DNA from: Coemansia sp. RSA 922
Lineage: Eukaryota > Kickxellomycota > Kickxellomycetes > Kickxellales > Kickxellaceae
Reading direction: 5' to 3'
Assembly: GCA_027577415.1 (NCBI GenBank)
Contig: JANBQS010000938.1
Span: 1 to 10,236, forward strand
Length of the DNA: 10,236 bases
This document shows positions 1-7,907 of the stretch, piece by piece (position 1 is the stretch's first letter; every line of letters begins with the position of its first letter). Position numbers and translations under genes: made by a program. The notes under the pieces are model-generated. The model was given only the letters and a program-made list of their open reading frames with translations, was not told the DNA's origin and did no database searches.

Positions 1-240
1 AGATGATGTCAGGGCGAGGTTGTCCCTTTCCTTTTCAGGCCAAAGCCTCTTGCGCTCTTCTTTGTTTGGGGGTTGCCACAATAATAATGCATATCGGTCT
101 TTTGGGATAAATAAAACATTAAAGGACAATGGCGGGGCCGCCTTGCACTCCTCAAGCGCTGCGGCGACGGTAACGACAATAGAATCATTGGTGTCAGGAT
201 AGCACTCCCGCCTAATACCCGTATCCGAAAAGATGCGCAT
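1..240 (-). CDS. N-terminal part of an unidentified protein (runs off left edge)
   Basis: An open frame starts at the ATG complementary to 238-240 and stays open for 80 codons to the window edge, so no stop is visible. An in-frame TAA lies 9 nt upstream of the ATG, which fixes this as the first possible start unless there is a 5' intron. The peptide begins MRIFSDTGIRRECYPD, has a hydrophobic stretch near residues 20-30 (IVVTVAAAL), a second near 40-55 (FNVLFIPKDRYALLLW), then a strongly charged segment at 57-73 (NKEERKRLWPEKERD). It reads like a soluble folded protein, with no signal peptide or transmembrane helix. I do not recognise the family and assign no function. It lies tandem to and 107 bp downstream of the NADPH oxidase gene, with a TATA-like element in the gap. 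The overlapping frames here give less protein-like peptides. Introns beyond the edge cannot be assessed. Confidence 0.55.
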   Translation of the reverse strand, partial: MRIFSDTGIRRECYPDTNDSIVVTVAAALEECKAAPPLSFNVLFIPKDRYALLLWQPPNKEERKRLWPEKERDNLALTSS

Positions 241-305
241 CCTGTCTGTTTAGGGTCTAAAGCGTGAACTCCTTGAGCCACTTTAGCTTTTGAAATACAT
301 GCGAA

Positions 306-312
306 TATATAT
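306..312 (-). promoter_or_regulatory. Candidate TATA element for the left-edge gene
   Basis: An alternating TATATAT lies about 66-72 nt upstream of the ATG at 240 on the minus strand. It sits inside the 107-bp gap after the NADPH oxidase stop codon. Spacing suits a short 5' leader, but AT-rich 3' UTR sequence would look the same. Confidence 0.3.
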
Positions 313-347
313 GTGTTGAAATGCAAAATAATTCTAAACTTTTTTTT

Positions 348-2255
348 TTAAAACTTTTCCTCATGGAGGATAAATCTCGTCTTGTTTGGCCGTAGTACGC
401 GGTTCCACTTTTGCTTGATACCTCGCAGGCTCCGACCAATTGACTTTGGTCCACAAACAAACACGCCAATGTCGGTTTCCGGGTTACGCGTGCCAATGTC
501 CTCAAGAATCTTGTCAAAATTGGGTCGACCATAGTACGTCGGGCTACGAAGCAGGCCAGTGACTGCGTCGGGGCCATTGGGATCCTGGTAAAGGGCGATA
601 TTGCGGATTTGCTCAATCGGGAGCTGACCAGTCAGGTATGTGCGTATCTCGAGGATGTTACCGATATCTTCCGCGTCAAGGGCTGCCAGCAGATCTTGAA
701 ACCACTCGAGGGCCTGGACATCGCGACACACCCATAGGAAATGTACCTTGCGCACCTTGCACAGGTGTGGCGCGCTGGTGAGCTGGTAATACAGGCTCTT
801 GAGCACAGAGCTCATTGGAGTGACGCCAATACCACCAGCGATCAGAATCACGTTACTGTAGTCAAATACATGCTGCGCCGGTGCGCTGTATGGTCCGTCG
901 ACCATGATCGTGGGCAGCGGGCCAACTGGTGCGGGAGGCAATGTCTTGTTTTGGCTTAGCACCGCGCCTCGCTGCTGTGAGGCTCCTGCCGTCTGTAATG
1001 ACGAGTAGTAGTCCATTTCGGGTGGCAGGTAGTTGAGAACCACCGACCGAGTGTTCTCTTCACGCGTCCATGGTTGGTTCGTAGAATCTCTACGCTGTTG
1101 CCGCCTGCTGGGCGGATAATTGCTATCACGTACTGACCGGTGTTGCTGCTGGTTAAGTGGCTGCCGCGATTCCATCGTCGATCTTCTGCCATACCCATCC
1201 ATTGAAGACTGGTGGGTGCGCTGCGGCGGCTGTACGGGCTGATGTACAATATCCAAAGTGCGAGGGGCGTTGATGGCGTTCTGCTGAAACATGTCAATCA
1301 GCTTTCGAGTCCAATCGCCACCAGCCCAAATATGTACCGACAGCTCGTCTTCCTCCGGCGCGCTAGTCAATGTGAATGGATGCCACTGAAACCAGGCAAG
1401 TGAGGGTACGCACAGATAAATGTACTGACCGACTTTGACGTTCATCCCGCTCTTCTCAAACCTTAGCTCTATGACGTTCGACGGATGCTGGATGACGCTA
1501 AGGATGCGCGGGCGGTTGATGCGGGAGCGAATAGCCCGATACAGCTTATCGACCATGTAGATGGACCCAGGAACGGCGATATAGTACTGGAATGTGTGCT
1601 TTGAGACGTGGAAAAAAATGAGCACGATGACGACCACATACAAGTGGTGAACCAAGTAGAATAGCTCAAACAGCTTGCGCCGAACCGCTGGAACTGAAGT
1701 ACCCATCATAATAATGAAAACGGCTAGCATACCGTGACCAGTTATACCGACTGCTTTCTCAAACATAATCGATACCAATGTGACCTTGCCCTTTGTCGAG
1801 ATCTGAAGCCGATAAAACTTTGAATAATAATACGCGACATGAACCACGCTCCATAGCGCGGTAGTGTAGCTAGCGACCTTGTGTGCGTGTATGTTCTTTT
1901 CGATCGCAATGTACCGAGGCAAAAAGGTCTCTCGCAAAAGCAGCATGAGAGTCGGAGACATGAATAGGAATATGCAGGAAAAGCTGAGCATCAATAGCAT
2001 CGCGACACTTTTGGAGAACCCAGCCTCGATTCCCGCACCACCTGTACTGCTTCCGTCAGCCACGAAATAGCCCATGATGGCGCCCTGGATTCCTATCCAG
2101 AGCGTTATGAAAAACACTCGCCGAAACGTCACTGTCTTCGTGGCTGATTCTTTGTTGGATGTGGAGGTGGCTTGTCCATCGAACGCGTGGTTGCGAGCCA
2201 AGTCGATGGCATGTGTGTTGGACGCTCCTTCTGGTATCCGACCATAGCTGGCCAT
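348..2255 (-). CDS. NADPH oxidase catalytic subunit (NOX family, flavocytochrome b)
   Basis: This 635-residue intronless frame encodes a membrane flavocytochrome that passes electrons from cytosolic NADPH through FAD and two haems to O2, giving superoxide. The start is the ATG at 2253-2255; the frame extends upstream only to a TTG. Hydrophobic helices begin near residue 44 (FFITLWIGIQGAIMGYF). The paired haem ligands are H125/H139 (spacing 14) and H203/H216 (spacing 13, in HHLYVVVIVLIFFH), the NOX pattern. The FAD motif HPFTLTSAPEED is at 292-303, the NADPH-binding loop GGIGVTP at 474-480, WVCRD at 508-512 and FVCGPK at 599-604. The chain ends in EKF; a terminal Phe is typical of NOX and related reductases. 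There is no N-terminal EF-hand, so it resembles NoxA/NoxB rather than NoxC or NOX5. Residues about 327-447 form an unusual Q/R/S/P-rich loop between the flavin and NADPH lobes. A ferric reductase is the main alternative, but HPFTLTSAPEED followed by GGDWT favours NOX. Confidence 0.92.
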   Translation of the reverse strand: MASYGRIPEGASNTHAIDLARNHAFDGQATSTSNKESATKTVTFRRVFFITLWIGIQGAIMGYFVADGSSTGGAGIEAGFSKSVAMLLMLSFSCIFLFMSPTLMLLLRETFLPRYIAIEKNIHAHKVASYTTALWSVVHVAYYYSKFYRLQISTKGKVTLVSIMFEKAVGITGHGMLAVFIIMMGTSVPAVRRKLFELFYLVHHLYVVVIVLIFFHVSKHTFQYYIAVPGSIYMVDKLYRAIRSRINRPRILSVIQHPSNVIELRFEKSGMNVKVGQYIYLCVPSLAWFQWHPFTLTSAPEEDELSVHIWAGGDWTRKLIDMFQQNAINAPRTLDIVHQPVQPPQRTHQSSMDGYGRRSTMESRQPLNQQQHRSVRDSNYPPSRRQQRRDSTNQPWTREENTRSVVLNYLPPEMDYYSSLQTAGASQQRGAVLSQNKTLPPAPVGPLPTIMVDGPYSAPAQHVFDYSNVILIAGGIGVTPMSSVLKSLYYQLTSAPHLCKVRKVHFLWVCRDVQALEWFQDLLAALDAEDIGNILEIRTYLTGQLPIEQIRNIALYQDPNGPDAVTGLLRSPTYYGRPNFDKILEDIGTRNPETDIGVFVCGPKSIGRSLRGIKQKWNRVLRPNKTRFILHEEKF

Positions 2256-3059
2256 TGTTCTGATATCTTCGTATATATGTGTGTCTGCTTGTATGTGGCG
2301 CAATAATCGCCGATGGCGCGGAGTATGATGTAAGTGGATGGAAAAGCAGATAGCTAAAAATATTTAGGTTGAGAGAAAAGGAAAAATAAAAATGAATCCC
2401 TGTCGACCATGTTTATTTCTTTTCTTTCATTGTCAGACCTGATCGCCAATGAGCCCAACGCTGCACATGCTTTTCTTTTTGCTATAGTTGGTTGTTTCCT
2501 TTTGGGCAAAGGATTTGCTCTTCTAACGAGTTTATGCCTGCGGACAAGAAAAGGAAGAAAACAAGGCTTTGTAGTTGTCGTCTTTGTATCAATGAAGTGC
2601 AAAAAGGGCACCACAAGGTTTCATTTTATTAGGCTCCTGCCACGACGCAGTTGTGTCAGTTTTTTTTTTTTTGCTGGATCCATGCTCGCCAACCGATCGA
2701 GAAAAAAAAGAAATGAAGGGTAGACAGAAGTGCTGAGGTTCTTGCGCGACATTCTAGAAAAGATTGGCATTGCCTCTCTCTCCCGCTTTCCGAGTATAGC
2801 GATCGGACGTGGTGATTAGACAGATTAGCGGTATTTTTACAGGAGAAAGTGGAGTGTGAGCATGAGACCCTGAGGTGGTACCATTGCCAAAGTAGCGCAC
2901 GGAGGTGGTATAAAAGTGACTCTTTGGTTGCTGGCTTGGTCCCCTTCCTCTTTTCTTTTTTTATCCATTTTTATCCGTTTTTTCTTCTCCTTCTTTCACT
3001 GTATTCCTCCAAGTCAAGTCACTTCAAGCATACCTACATTTTCTTTCTCTAATAGTAGG
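2256..3059. other. Divergent intergenic region between NADPH oxidase and MET2
   Basis: This 804-bp stretch holds the promoters and 5' leaders of the two divergent genes. Visible items are a TATATAT at 2272-2278 (only 17-23 nt from the oxidase ATG, too close to act as its TATA box), a CCAAT at 2446-2450, a run of 13 T at 2660-2672, a reverse CCAAT (ATTGG) at 2763-2767, a palindromic TTCTAGAA at 2752-2759 that matches a two-unit heat-shock-element core, and a TATA box at 2909-2916. A long C/T-rich tract from about 2938 to 3003 precedes the MET2 start. Open frames here (for example 2409-2723) are low-complexity translations of A/T- and C/T-rich DNA and do not look coding. Confidence 0.6.
2909..2916 (+). 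promoter_or_regulatory. TATA box of MET2
   Basis: A consensus TATAAAAG lies 144 bp before the MET2 ATG, followed by a pyrimidine-rich tract, a common arrangement around fungal transcription starts. It implies a 5' leader of roughly 100 nt, so the in-frame hydrophobic peptide encoded by 2916-3059 is probably untranslated leader. Confidence 0.6.
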
Positions 3060-4610
3060 ATGGTAGCGTTCAATATCAATACTGCGTCTCGGCAAGAGTC
3101 TGCCAACCCGTTCTTAAAGCTGGTCCAGGACCAGAAGATCATGACCTTTTCGTCGTTTGCGCTCGAGAGTGGCGACGTTCTTCACGATGCTCCCGTCGCG
3201 TACAAGACATGGGGCACACTGAACGCTCAGGGCAACAACTGTATGGTAATATGCCATGCGCTGACCGGGTCCTCCGACGTCGCCGACTGGTGGGGCCCGC
3301 TACTGGGCAGCGGTCGGGCGTTTGACACAAGTCGGTTCTTTGTAGTGTGCTGCAACGTGCTGGGCAGCCCCTACGGTACAGCGTCGCCACTGACGACAAA
3401 CCCAAACACCGGGGTGCCATATGGCCCCGAGTTCCCGCTGACGAGTATCCGAGACGATGTGAGGCTGCACCGACTGGTACTTGATGCGCTGGGCGTCAAG
3501 CAGGTTGCTATCTGTATTGGCGGGTCGCTGGGCGGAATGCAGTGTCTCGAGTGGGGCATGTTTGGCGCTGACTATGTCCGCGTAATTGTACCTATTGCTA
3601 CTTGTGGCAAGCACTCGGCTTGGGGTATTAGCTGGGGCGAGGCTCAGCGACAGGCGATTTACAGCGATCCAAACTACAGTAAGTATTTGACAATGCGCTT
3701 GCTCATATCACGAAATCCGCTATGCAAATGGCGTGCGCGCGCATGACACATGTTTCCACAGCGTCATATCGTTGTTCTCACAACCGCCTCCTTGGAGCTT
3801 ATCTTTATGCGGGGGACTGCGTTTTTCTTTTCTTTTGTATGGCATGTGACTAACAGCTATTTCTTCTCTAATAACCTCTTAGATAATGGCCACTACACAC
3901 CAGACAAGAAACCTGACCATGGACTATCGGCTGCACGCATGTCAGCGCTGCTGACGTACAGGTCGCGCGATTCATTCGAGTCACGGTTTGGGCGCAAAAT
4001 GATGACTACAGGACGAGTCAAAGTCTATCAGAGCTCCAACCTCGATGTGCCGTCGTCTACAGAGGTGGCCAACGGCGACAGCAAAGCTTCGGAGCAGGAT
4101 GATGGCACAAGCTCGGGTGTGCAGACGCCCAAGAGCAGCAACGACGACCGCACAGCCAGCAGCATATTTTCGGCACAGAGCTACTTGCGGTACCAGGGCG
4201 ACAAGTTTACCAAGCGGTTTGACGCCAACTGCTATATAGCGATTACGCGCAAAATGGACACGCACGACCTGGGCCATGGGCGTGAGAGCTACATCGGAGC
4301 GCTGGAAAAGATGCAACAACCGGCACTGGTCGTGGGTATCGAGTCAGACGGCCTGTTCACAATCAGCGAGCAATATGAGCTGGCTGAGCATATTCCACGG
4401 GCACAGATGGCAACAATCGACTCGGCTGACGGGCATGACGGGTTCCTGCTCGAGTTTGCGCAGCTCAATCGGCTGTTGAGGTCGTTTGTGCGCGATCAGC
4501 TGCCAGAATTTGCGTCAGAGGTGGATACGGACGTTGATGTGCCATCCGAGTTCACACCAACAAAGTCCAGCGTGTTCGGCGAAGCTGAAGTGGACGTGAT
4601 GCAATGGTAA
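3060..4610 (+). CDS. MET2: Homoserine O-acetyltransferase (two exons: 3060-3678 and 3883-4610)
   Basis: The enzyme transfers acetyl from acetyl-CoA to homoserine, giving O-acetylhomoserine, the acceptor for sulfide in methionine/cysteine synthesis. Joining exons 3060-3678 and 3883-4610 gives 448 residues, near the usual fungal Met2 length. The fold is an alpha/beta hydrolase. The N-terminal half carries YKTWGTLN (48-55), CHALTGSSDVADWW (65-78) and CCNVLGSPYGTASP (97-110). The nucleophile elbow GGSLGG is at 154-159 with Ser156. The other triad members are Asp362 in GIESDGLF and His391 in ADGHDGF. ARMSALLTYRSRDSFESRFGR (224-244) is the family signature after the intron. Residues about 257-300 are a Ser/Asp/Thr-rich low-complexity insert before the FSAQSYLRYQG block. 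The ATG at 3060 is preferred over an upstream in-frame start because the TATA box overlaps that start and the extra residues are a leader-like hydrophobic string. A serine or homoserine succinyltransferase of the same fold is the alternative, but fungi use acetyl. Confidence 0.94.
3679..3882 (+). other. Spliceosomal intron in MET2 (204 bp)
   Basis: The donor is ACA|GTAAGT and the acceptor CTCTTAG|AT. A branch-site match TGACTAAC (CTAAC at 3850-3854) lies with its A 29 nt before the acceptor. Splicing joins A to AT to restore an Asn codon inside a conserved DPNY-N-NGHY segment. The unspliced frame stops at 3744-3746, so splicing is required for the full enzyme. This is the only intron I can support in the window. 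Confidence 0.92.
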
Positions 4611-5063
4611 TTAAAAAAAGGTCCCGAGTCAACAACACTCGCCACCTCCGGCCGGACACGCCGTGTGGGCTGTCCGCTTTCATGGTTGCACAGATAACAA
4701 CAAAACAAAGATCGGCCCTCGTTTTTATTTTTCTTCTTTTGTAATGGTATCTTGCCCAACAGAAAGTGCCCAAGCAAAAAGCTAATCGACGATGGTGGTG
4801 GTTCCCCGCTCCTTTTGTCGTACCCGTGCAGCGGGTAATGCGGGTGTGAGCAGAGAAAGAAAGCGGCGGCGCCGGGCTTGCTGAGCCTATTTTTAACGGC
4901 GCCTTGTGTAAAGTGGGGTTGTCCCTTGCACCCTTTTGTGTGGATTGTCTCCTAATCTCGCTCGCACGCCTTTCTTTACTACATTAAAGCTTATTTTTTA
5001 TATTTATTTCTACGCCTACTTTAACTAGCCAATCTTGAACTCGGATAAATAGCAGTAGCAGCA
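4611..5063. other. Intergenic region: MET2 3' end and transcription factor promoter
   Basis: This 453-bp gap between two same-strand genes holds no convincing coding frame. An A-rich stretch follows the MET2 stop directly; no clear AATAAA is present. From 4647 to 4675 there is a group of short GC-rich palindromes. Two GGCGCC hexamers occur near 4870 and 4900. An AT-rich block at about 4990-5010 (including TATATTTA) lies 55-75 bp before the next ATG and could be its core promoter. Confidence 0.5.
4647..4675. repeat. Cluster of short palindromes
   Basis: Overlapping dyads are seen: TCCGGCCGGA at 4647-4656 (perfect, with everted CCG-N2-CGG), ACACGCCGTGT at 4656-4666 (5-bp arms around one base), and GGACA/TGTCC arms at 4654-4658 and 4671-4675. 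They lie 37-65 bp after the MET2 stop. They could be protein-binding sites upstream of the zinc-cluster gene or RNA structure in the MET2 3' UTR. Confidence 0.45.
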
Positions 5064-7643
5064 ATGCACGCGGGCCATTACAACGGGGCTGCAGAGGGTC
5101 CACCCCATCAGCAGCAGCAGCAGCAACGACAGCAGCAATATAGACAATATCAGTTGCCACTCCACATGCACCAGTCGAGGCAAGAATCTGACTCTTCATC
5201 GTCCGCTCAACACCTGTTACAGGAGCCAGCACATATGCGTCCGCCCATGTCCACGACACTGAGCGGAGGCGAAAACACTATGGTATCGTATCAAAGTGGT
5301 ATGCCGCCTTACCAGGCAAGTATGCCAGGCGTAGCCGAGCTGTCCGGCTCTGGGTTCAGCCACCATGCGGAACAAGAATACGGAGGGGGCGGCAGCAATA
5401 TGTACCCGAGCACGTTACTTCCCTCGCGACAGATCCAAGCACAACATCACCACCAGCAGGTATTGCATCCGCACTTGGACTTTGCTCCAGTCCGCCTATT
5501 GCAGTCATGCGATAGCTGTCGGAGGCGCAAAATCCGGTGCTCTGGTGAGAAACCTACATGCTCGTCTTGTGTCCGGTACCAAGAGATATGCCACTATAGT
5601 CCGTTGGCGACTCCCAGGCGACGTGCTGGGAAGCGGGCGAGGACTGGCGAGCGCGAAACTAGTCAAGAACATGTGCCGACTACTCCTGCTACCGGTGCTA
5701 TCGCTATGGAGGCTCCTAGAGAGGCTAGCGTCGCTCCGTCGCAGTCTGCGCCGCTCTCTGCGGATGTTGAGGCCCTGAGTGGCGGAGAGTTCGTGTCGTG
5801 GGGCTCGGAGGCAGGCCAGATGCGTCGGGATATCGAGGGTCTGTCGCGCAAGTTTGATTCACTGAACGGCAAACTCGACCAGTTAATCGGACTAGTGGGC
5901 AAGCGTCGTCGGCGACACAGTGGGTCTGGGTCACCCGTCGAGCATACGGAGTACAGCCAGAGTGAAGGTGAATACAGCAGCCACGACGAGCAAGATACTG
6001 TGGAGTCAAGACGGGCGGCTAGAGTAGGCGCAGAGTTTTCCAATTTGATCGACAGGACAAGCAGATTCGGTATTGATGCGACGAATGTCGGGATCATCTC
6101 TGGCATGATGAACAGCATAGATGGAGCGCGAGGTACGCAGCAGGGTGCTGCCGAGGCAGTGCGAGTGGCCGCAGAACCATCGGGCTCTGGTCTGAGCGGG
6201 GTTCAGGGCGTGGTGCATCGACTGGAGACCGAGGCACTGCATGCAGAGCTTATCGACACGTTCTACGAGCACGCTGATGTCAACACGATCTCGTTCATCC
6301 CCAGACACGTCTTCCAACTCCTACAGCGAGAGCAGCGTACGCCCACAGCCATGATCAACGTAATGATGGCTGATGCCTGTATTCACTCGGACAACACTGA
6401 TATAGTAGCAGTGGGCCGGGTATTTGCTCGGGGCTATTTCATCGAGCGCGCCTACTGCGCACTCTTTGAGTGCCTCGAATATGACTCGGCCGAGCACTGT
6501 GTGACGCTTTTGTTGTTCGCCATGGTTATTTCCAAGGCCGGGTTGCATCGCGCGTGGATCATGCATTCGCTGAGCACTCAGATGGCCATCCGCCTGAGGT
6601 TCAATACTTTGGATTCGCCGATCAGTGCACCGGCGTTTAAGAACGACTCGGAGCTGACTCGTGAATGGAAAAGACGCGTGTTCTGGCAGCTCTACACATT
6701 CGATCTGTTGACTACGACGCTGAGCGACTTGCCGCCTTGTCTCTCGATTCACGATTTGCGCTGTAATGCGCCTACACCGCTGACCGATGACATGGTATTG
6801 GAGGGCAGTCAATTGGCAGTATTGGGTCCGGCTGTCGTGTTTTGTGACGATCAGTCGACTATGAATGAGCAGATCGAGATGTTGGGGATACTCTGCGATA
6901 TCAGCTCACTGCAAAACATGCTGACACCCGAAGTGTGTCTGTTTCCCGAAGAATTCATGCTCATCCACGAGCGTATCCTTTCCTGGCAGCGCCGCATGCC
7001 ACACTACGACGTATTTGCCAAAGGCAATCTGGCCCAAGTGGCTGAGGCGTTTCAACAACGACCGGGTCTGATATTCTTGGGTTTGCTGAGTCAGTACGCC
7101 GACATATTCCTGTGTTTGATCAAGGGCACTTGGCTGCCGACCAAGCGTAAAATGACAGCGGATGAGGAGAAAACACTGGCGTGGGCACGTCAAACTGCCT
7201 ACGAGTCTGCGCAGGTCGTGCACCGCCTAGTGCCGTTCATCCGTGGTATGCGACTCAATATCGTGTGTCCTTTTATTTTGTGTGTGGTGTTCCAGGCTTG
7301 TATCGTTAGCTTGTATTCATGTGGGTGGAACAGCGAGCCACGCTGCATATTTGCCGCTGTCAATAGTGTGCAGGCTGGCTTGGATTTTCTAGAAATGGTC
7401 ACGCCGCGCTGGGGGTTTGCTGGCGTCTTGACTACTTCGCTACGTGGCTTGGTTGTGGAGCGTGGGTTTGGCACCAAAGATCAAAGTGACGATATGTCGG
7501 CGGATACTAACGGACAGCAAGCACATGCGCCGATGGCGGCGGCTAGTACTGCTTCTCCGCCGTCTGTTGAGATGATGCGCCCATTCTTGGAAGAGTCGCA
7601 GTGGGAGCGCATTTTGCGCACTGGCGAGCTGCCTAAAAGCTGA
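5064..7643 (+). CDS. Zn2Cys6 (zinc binuclear cluster) transcription factor
   Basis: An intact 859-residue frame encodes a Gal4-class nuclear regulator. Residues 1-145 are low complexity, rich in Gln, His, Ser and Gly, with a polyglutamine tract at 16-25. The zinc cluster has Cys149, 152, 159, 166, 169 and 176 (CX2CX6CX6CX2CX6C), with the usual basic RRRKIR loop after the second Cys. A basic patch follows at 185-193 (RRRAGKRAR), then a linker. A short coiled coil at about 253-280 has hydrophobic heptad positions (I257, L260, F264, L267, L271, L274, V278), suggesting homodimers that bind paired CGG half-sites. Residues about 390-640 match the fungal-specific regulatory (middle homology) domain: IDTFYEHAD, FIPRHVF, and EWKRRVFWQLYTFDLL at 534-549, where WKRRVFW is the typical signature. 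The C-terminal tail is Ala/Ser/Pro-rich. The first ATG of the frame is used. I cannot name an orthologue or target. It is convergent with the succinate/fumarate carrier gene. Confidence 0.92.
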   Translation: MHAGHYNGAAEGPPHQQQQQQRQQQYRQYQLPLHMHQSRQESDSSSSAQHLLQEPAHMRPPMSTTLSGGENTMVSYQSGMPPYQASMPGVAELSGSGFSHHAEQEYGGGGSNMYPSTLLPSRQIQAQHHHQQVLHPHLDFAPVRLLQSCDSCRRRKIRCSGEKPTCSSCVRYQEICHYSPLATPRRRAGKRARTGERETSQEHVPTTPATGAIAMEAPREASVAPSQSAPLSADVEALSGGEFVSWGSEAGQMRRDIEGLSRKFDSLNGKLDQLIGLVGKRRRRHSGSGSPVEHTEYSQSEGEYSSHDEQDTVESRRAARVGAEFSNLIDRTSRFGIDATNVGIISGMMNSIDGARGTQQGAAEAVRVAAEPSGSGLSGVQGVVHRLETEALHAELIDTFYEHADVNTISFIPRHVFQLLQREQRTPTAMINVMMADACIHSDNTDIVAVGRVFARGYFIERAYCALFECLEYDSAEHCVTLLLFAMVISKAGLHRAWIMHSLSTQMAIRLRFNTLDSPISAPAFKNDSELTREWKRRVFWQLYTFDLLTTTLSDLPPCLSIHDLRCNAPTPLTDDMVLEGSQLAVLGPAVVFCDDQSTMNEQIEMLGILCDISSLQNMLTPEVCLFPEEFMLIHERILSWQRRMPHYDVFAKGNLAQVAEAFQQRPGLIFLGLLSQYADIFLCLIKGTWLPTKRKMTADEEKTLAWARQTAYESAQVVHRLVPFIRGMRLNIVCPFILCVVFQACIVSLYSCGWNSEPRCIFAAVNSVQAGLDFLEMVTPRWGFAGVLTTSLRGLVVERGFGTKDQSDDMSADTNGQQAHAPMAAASTASPPSVEMMRPFLEESQWERILRTGELPKS
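5109..5138 (+). repeat. CAG/CAA polyglutamine tract
   Basis: Five CAG and one CAA codon, one CGA, then CAG CAG CAA encode residues 16-25 of the zinc-cluster factor. It is a short trinucleotide repeat, likely to vary in length between strains; Gln-rich segments are common in fungal activators. Confidence 0.85.
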
Positions 7644-7679
7644 CGAAATTAGCATGCACAGGTTCAATTAATTATTATT

Positions 7680-7685
7680 AATAAA
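7680..7685 (+). terminator. Candidate poly(A) signal of the transcription factor gene
   Basis: AATAAA lies 37 nt after the stop codon inside an A/T-rich block (AATTAATTATTATTAATAAATG). It is the only clear canonical signal in the 264-bp gap between the two convergent genes. Confidence 0.55.
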
Positions 7686-7907
7686 TGTGTTTCCAAAAAG
7701 GCATTGGCATGTACATTTTATGTGCTTTGATAATCCACTATGCAACATGTAATAAGCTGACGTCGCCTTGGACCGCGTAAATACGCATAGGATCGACACT
7801 ATCTGAATTACTAATCGTGGGAACAACATTTGTCTCACGACCACTGACGTCCAGTGCTTGAAGTCCTTATCTATGTATTTGACGGAAGACATGGGGATAA
7901 GAAACTA

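Noticed and set aside
2256..2303. Upstream extension of the NADPH oxidase start to position 2303
   Set aside because: It begins with TTG, not ATG; nuclear fungal genes seldom start there, and the ATG at 2255 gives a complete protein.
2409..2723. Plus-strand frame of 104 codons in the divergent promoter
   Set aside because: Low-complexity translation of T-rich DNA including a 13-T run; no family-like segment.
2752..2759. TTCTAGAA as a heat-shock element
   Set aside because: Only two of the usual three or more GAA units are present; kept as a note in the intergenic entry, not as a feature.
2916..3059. N-terminal extension of MET2 giving a hydrophobic leader or mitochondrial signal
   Set aside because: The extension starts at an ACT-G/ATG-poor stretch overlapping the TATA box and translates a C/T-rich leader (FFFSFF-like); the family-like sequence begins right after the ATG at 3060.
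5663..6118. Minus-strand frame of 151 codons inside the transcription factor gene
   Set aside because: Antisense shadow of the clear plus-strand coding sequence; no family features.
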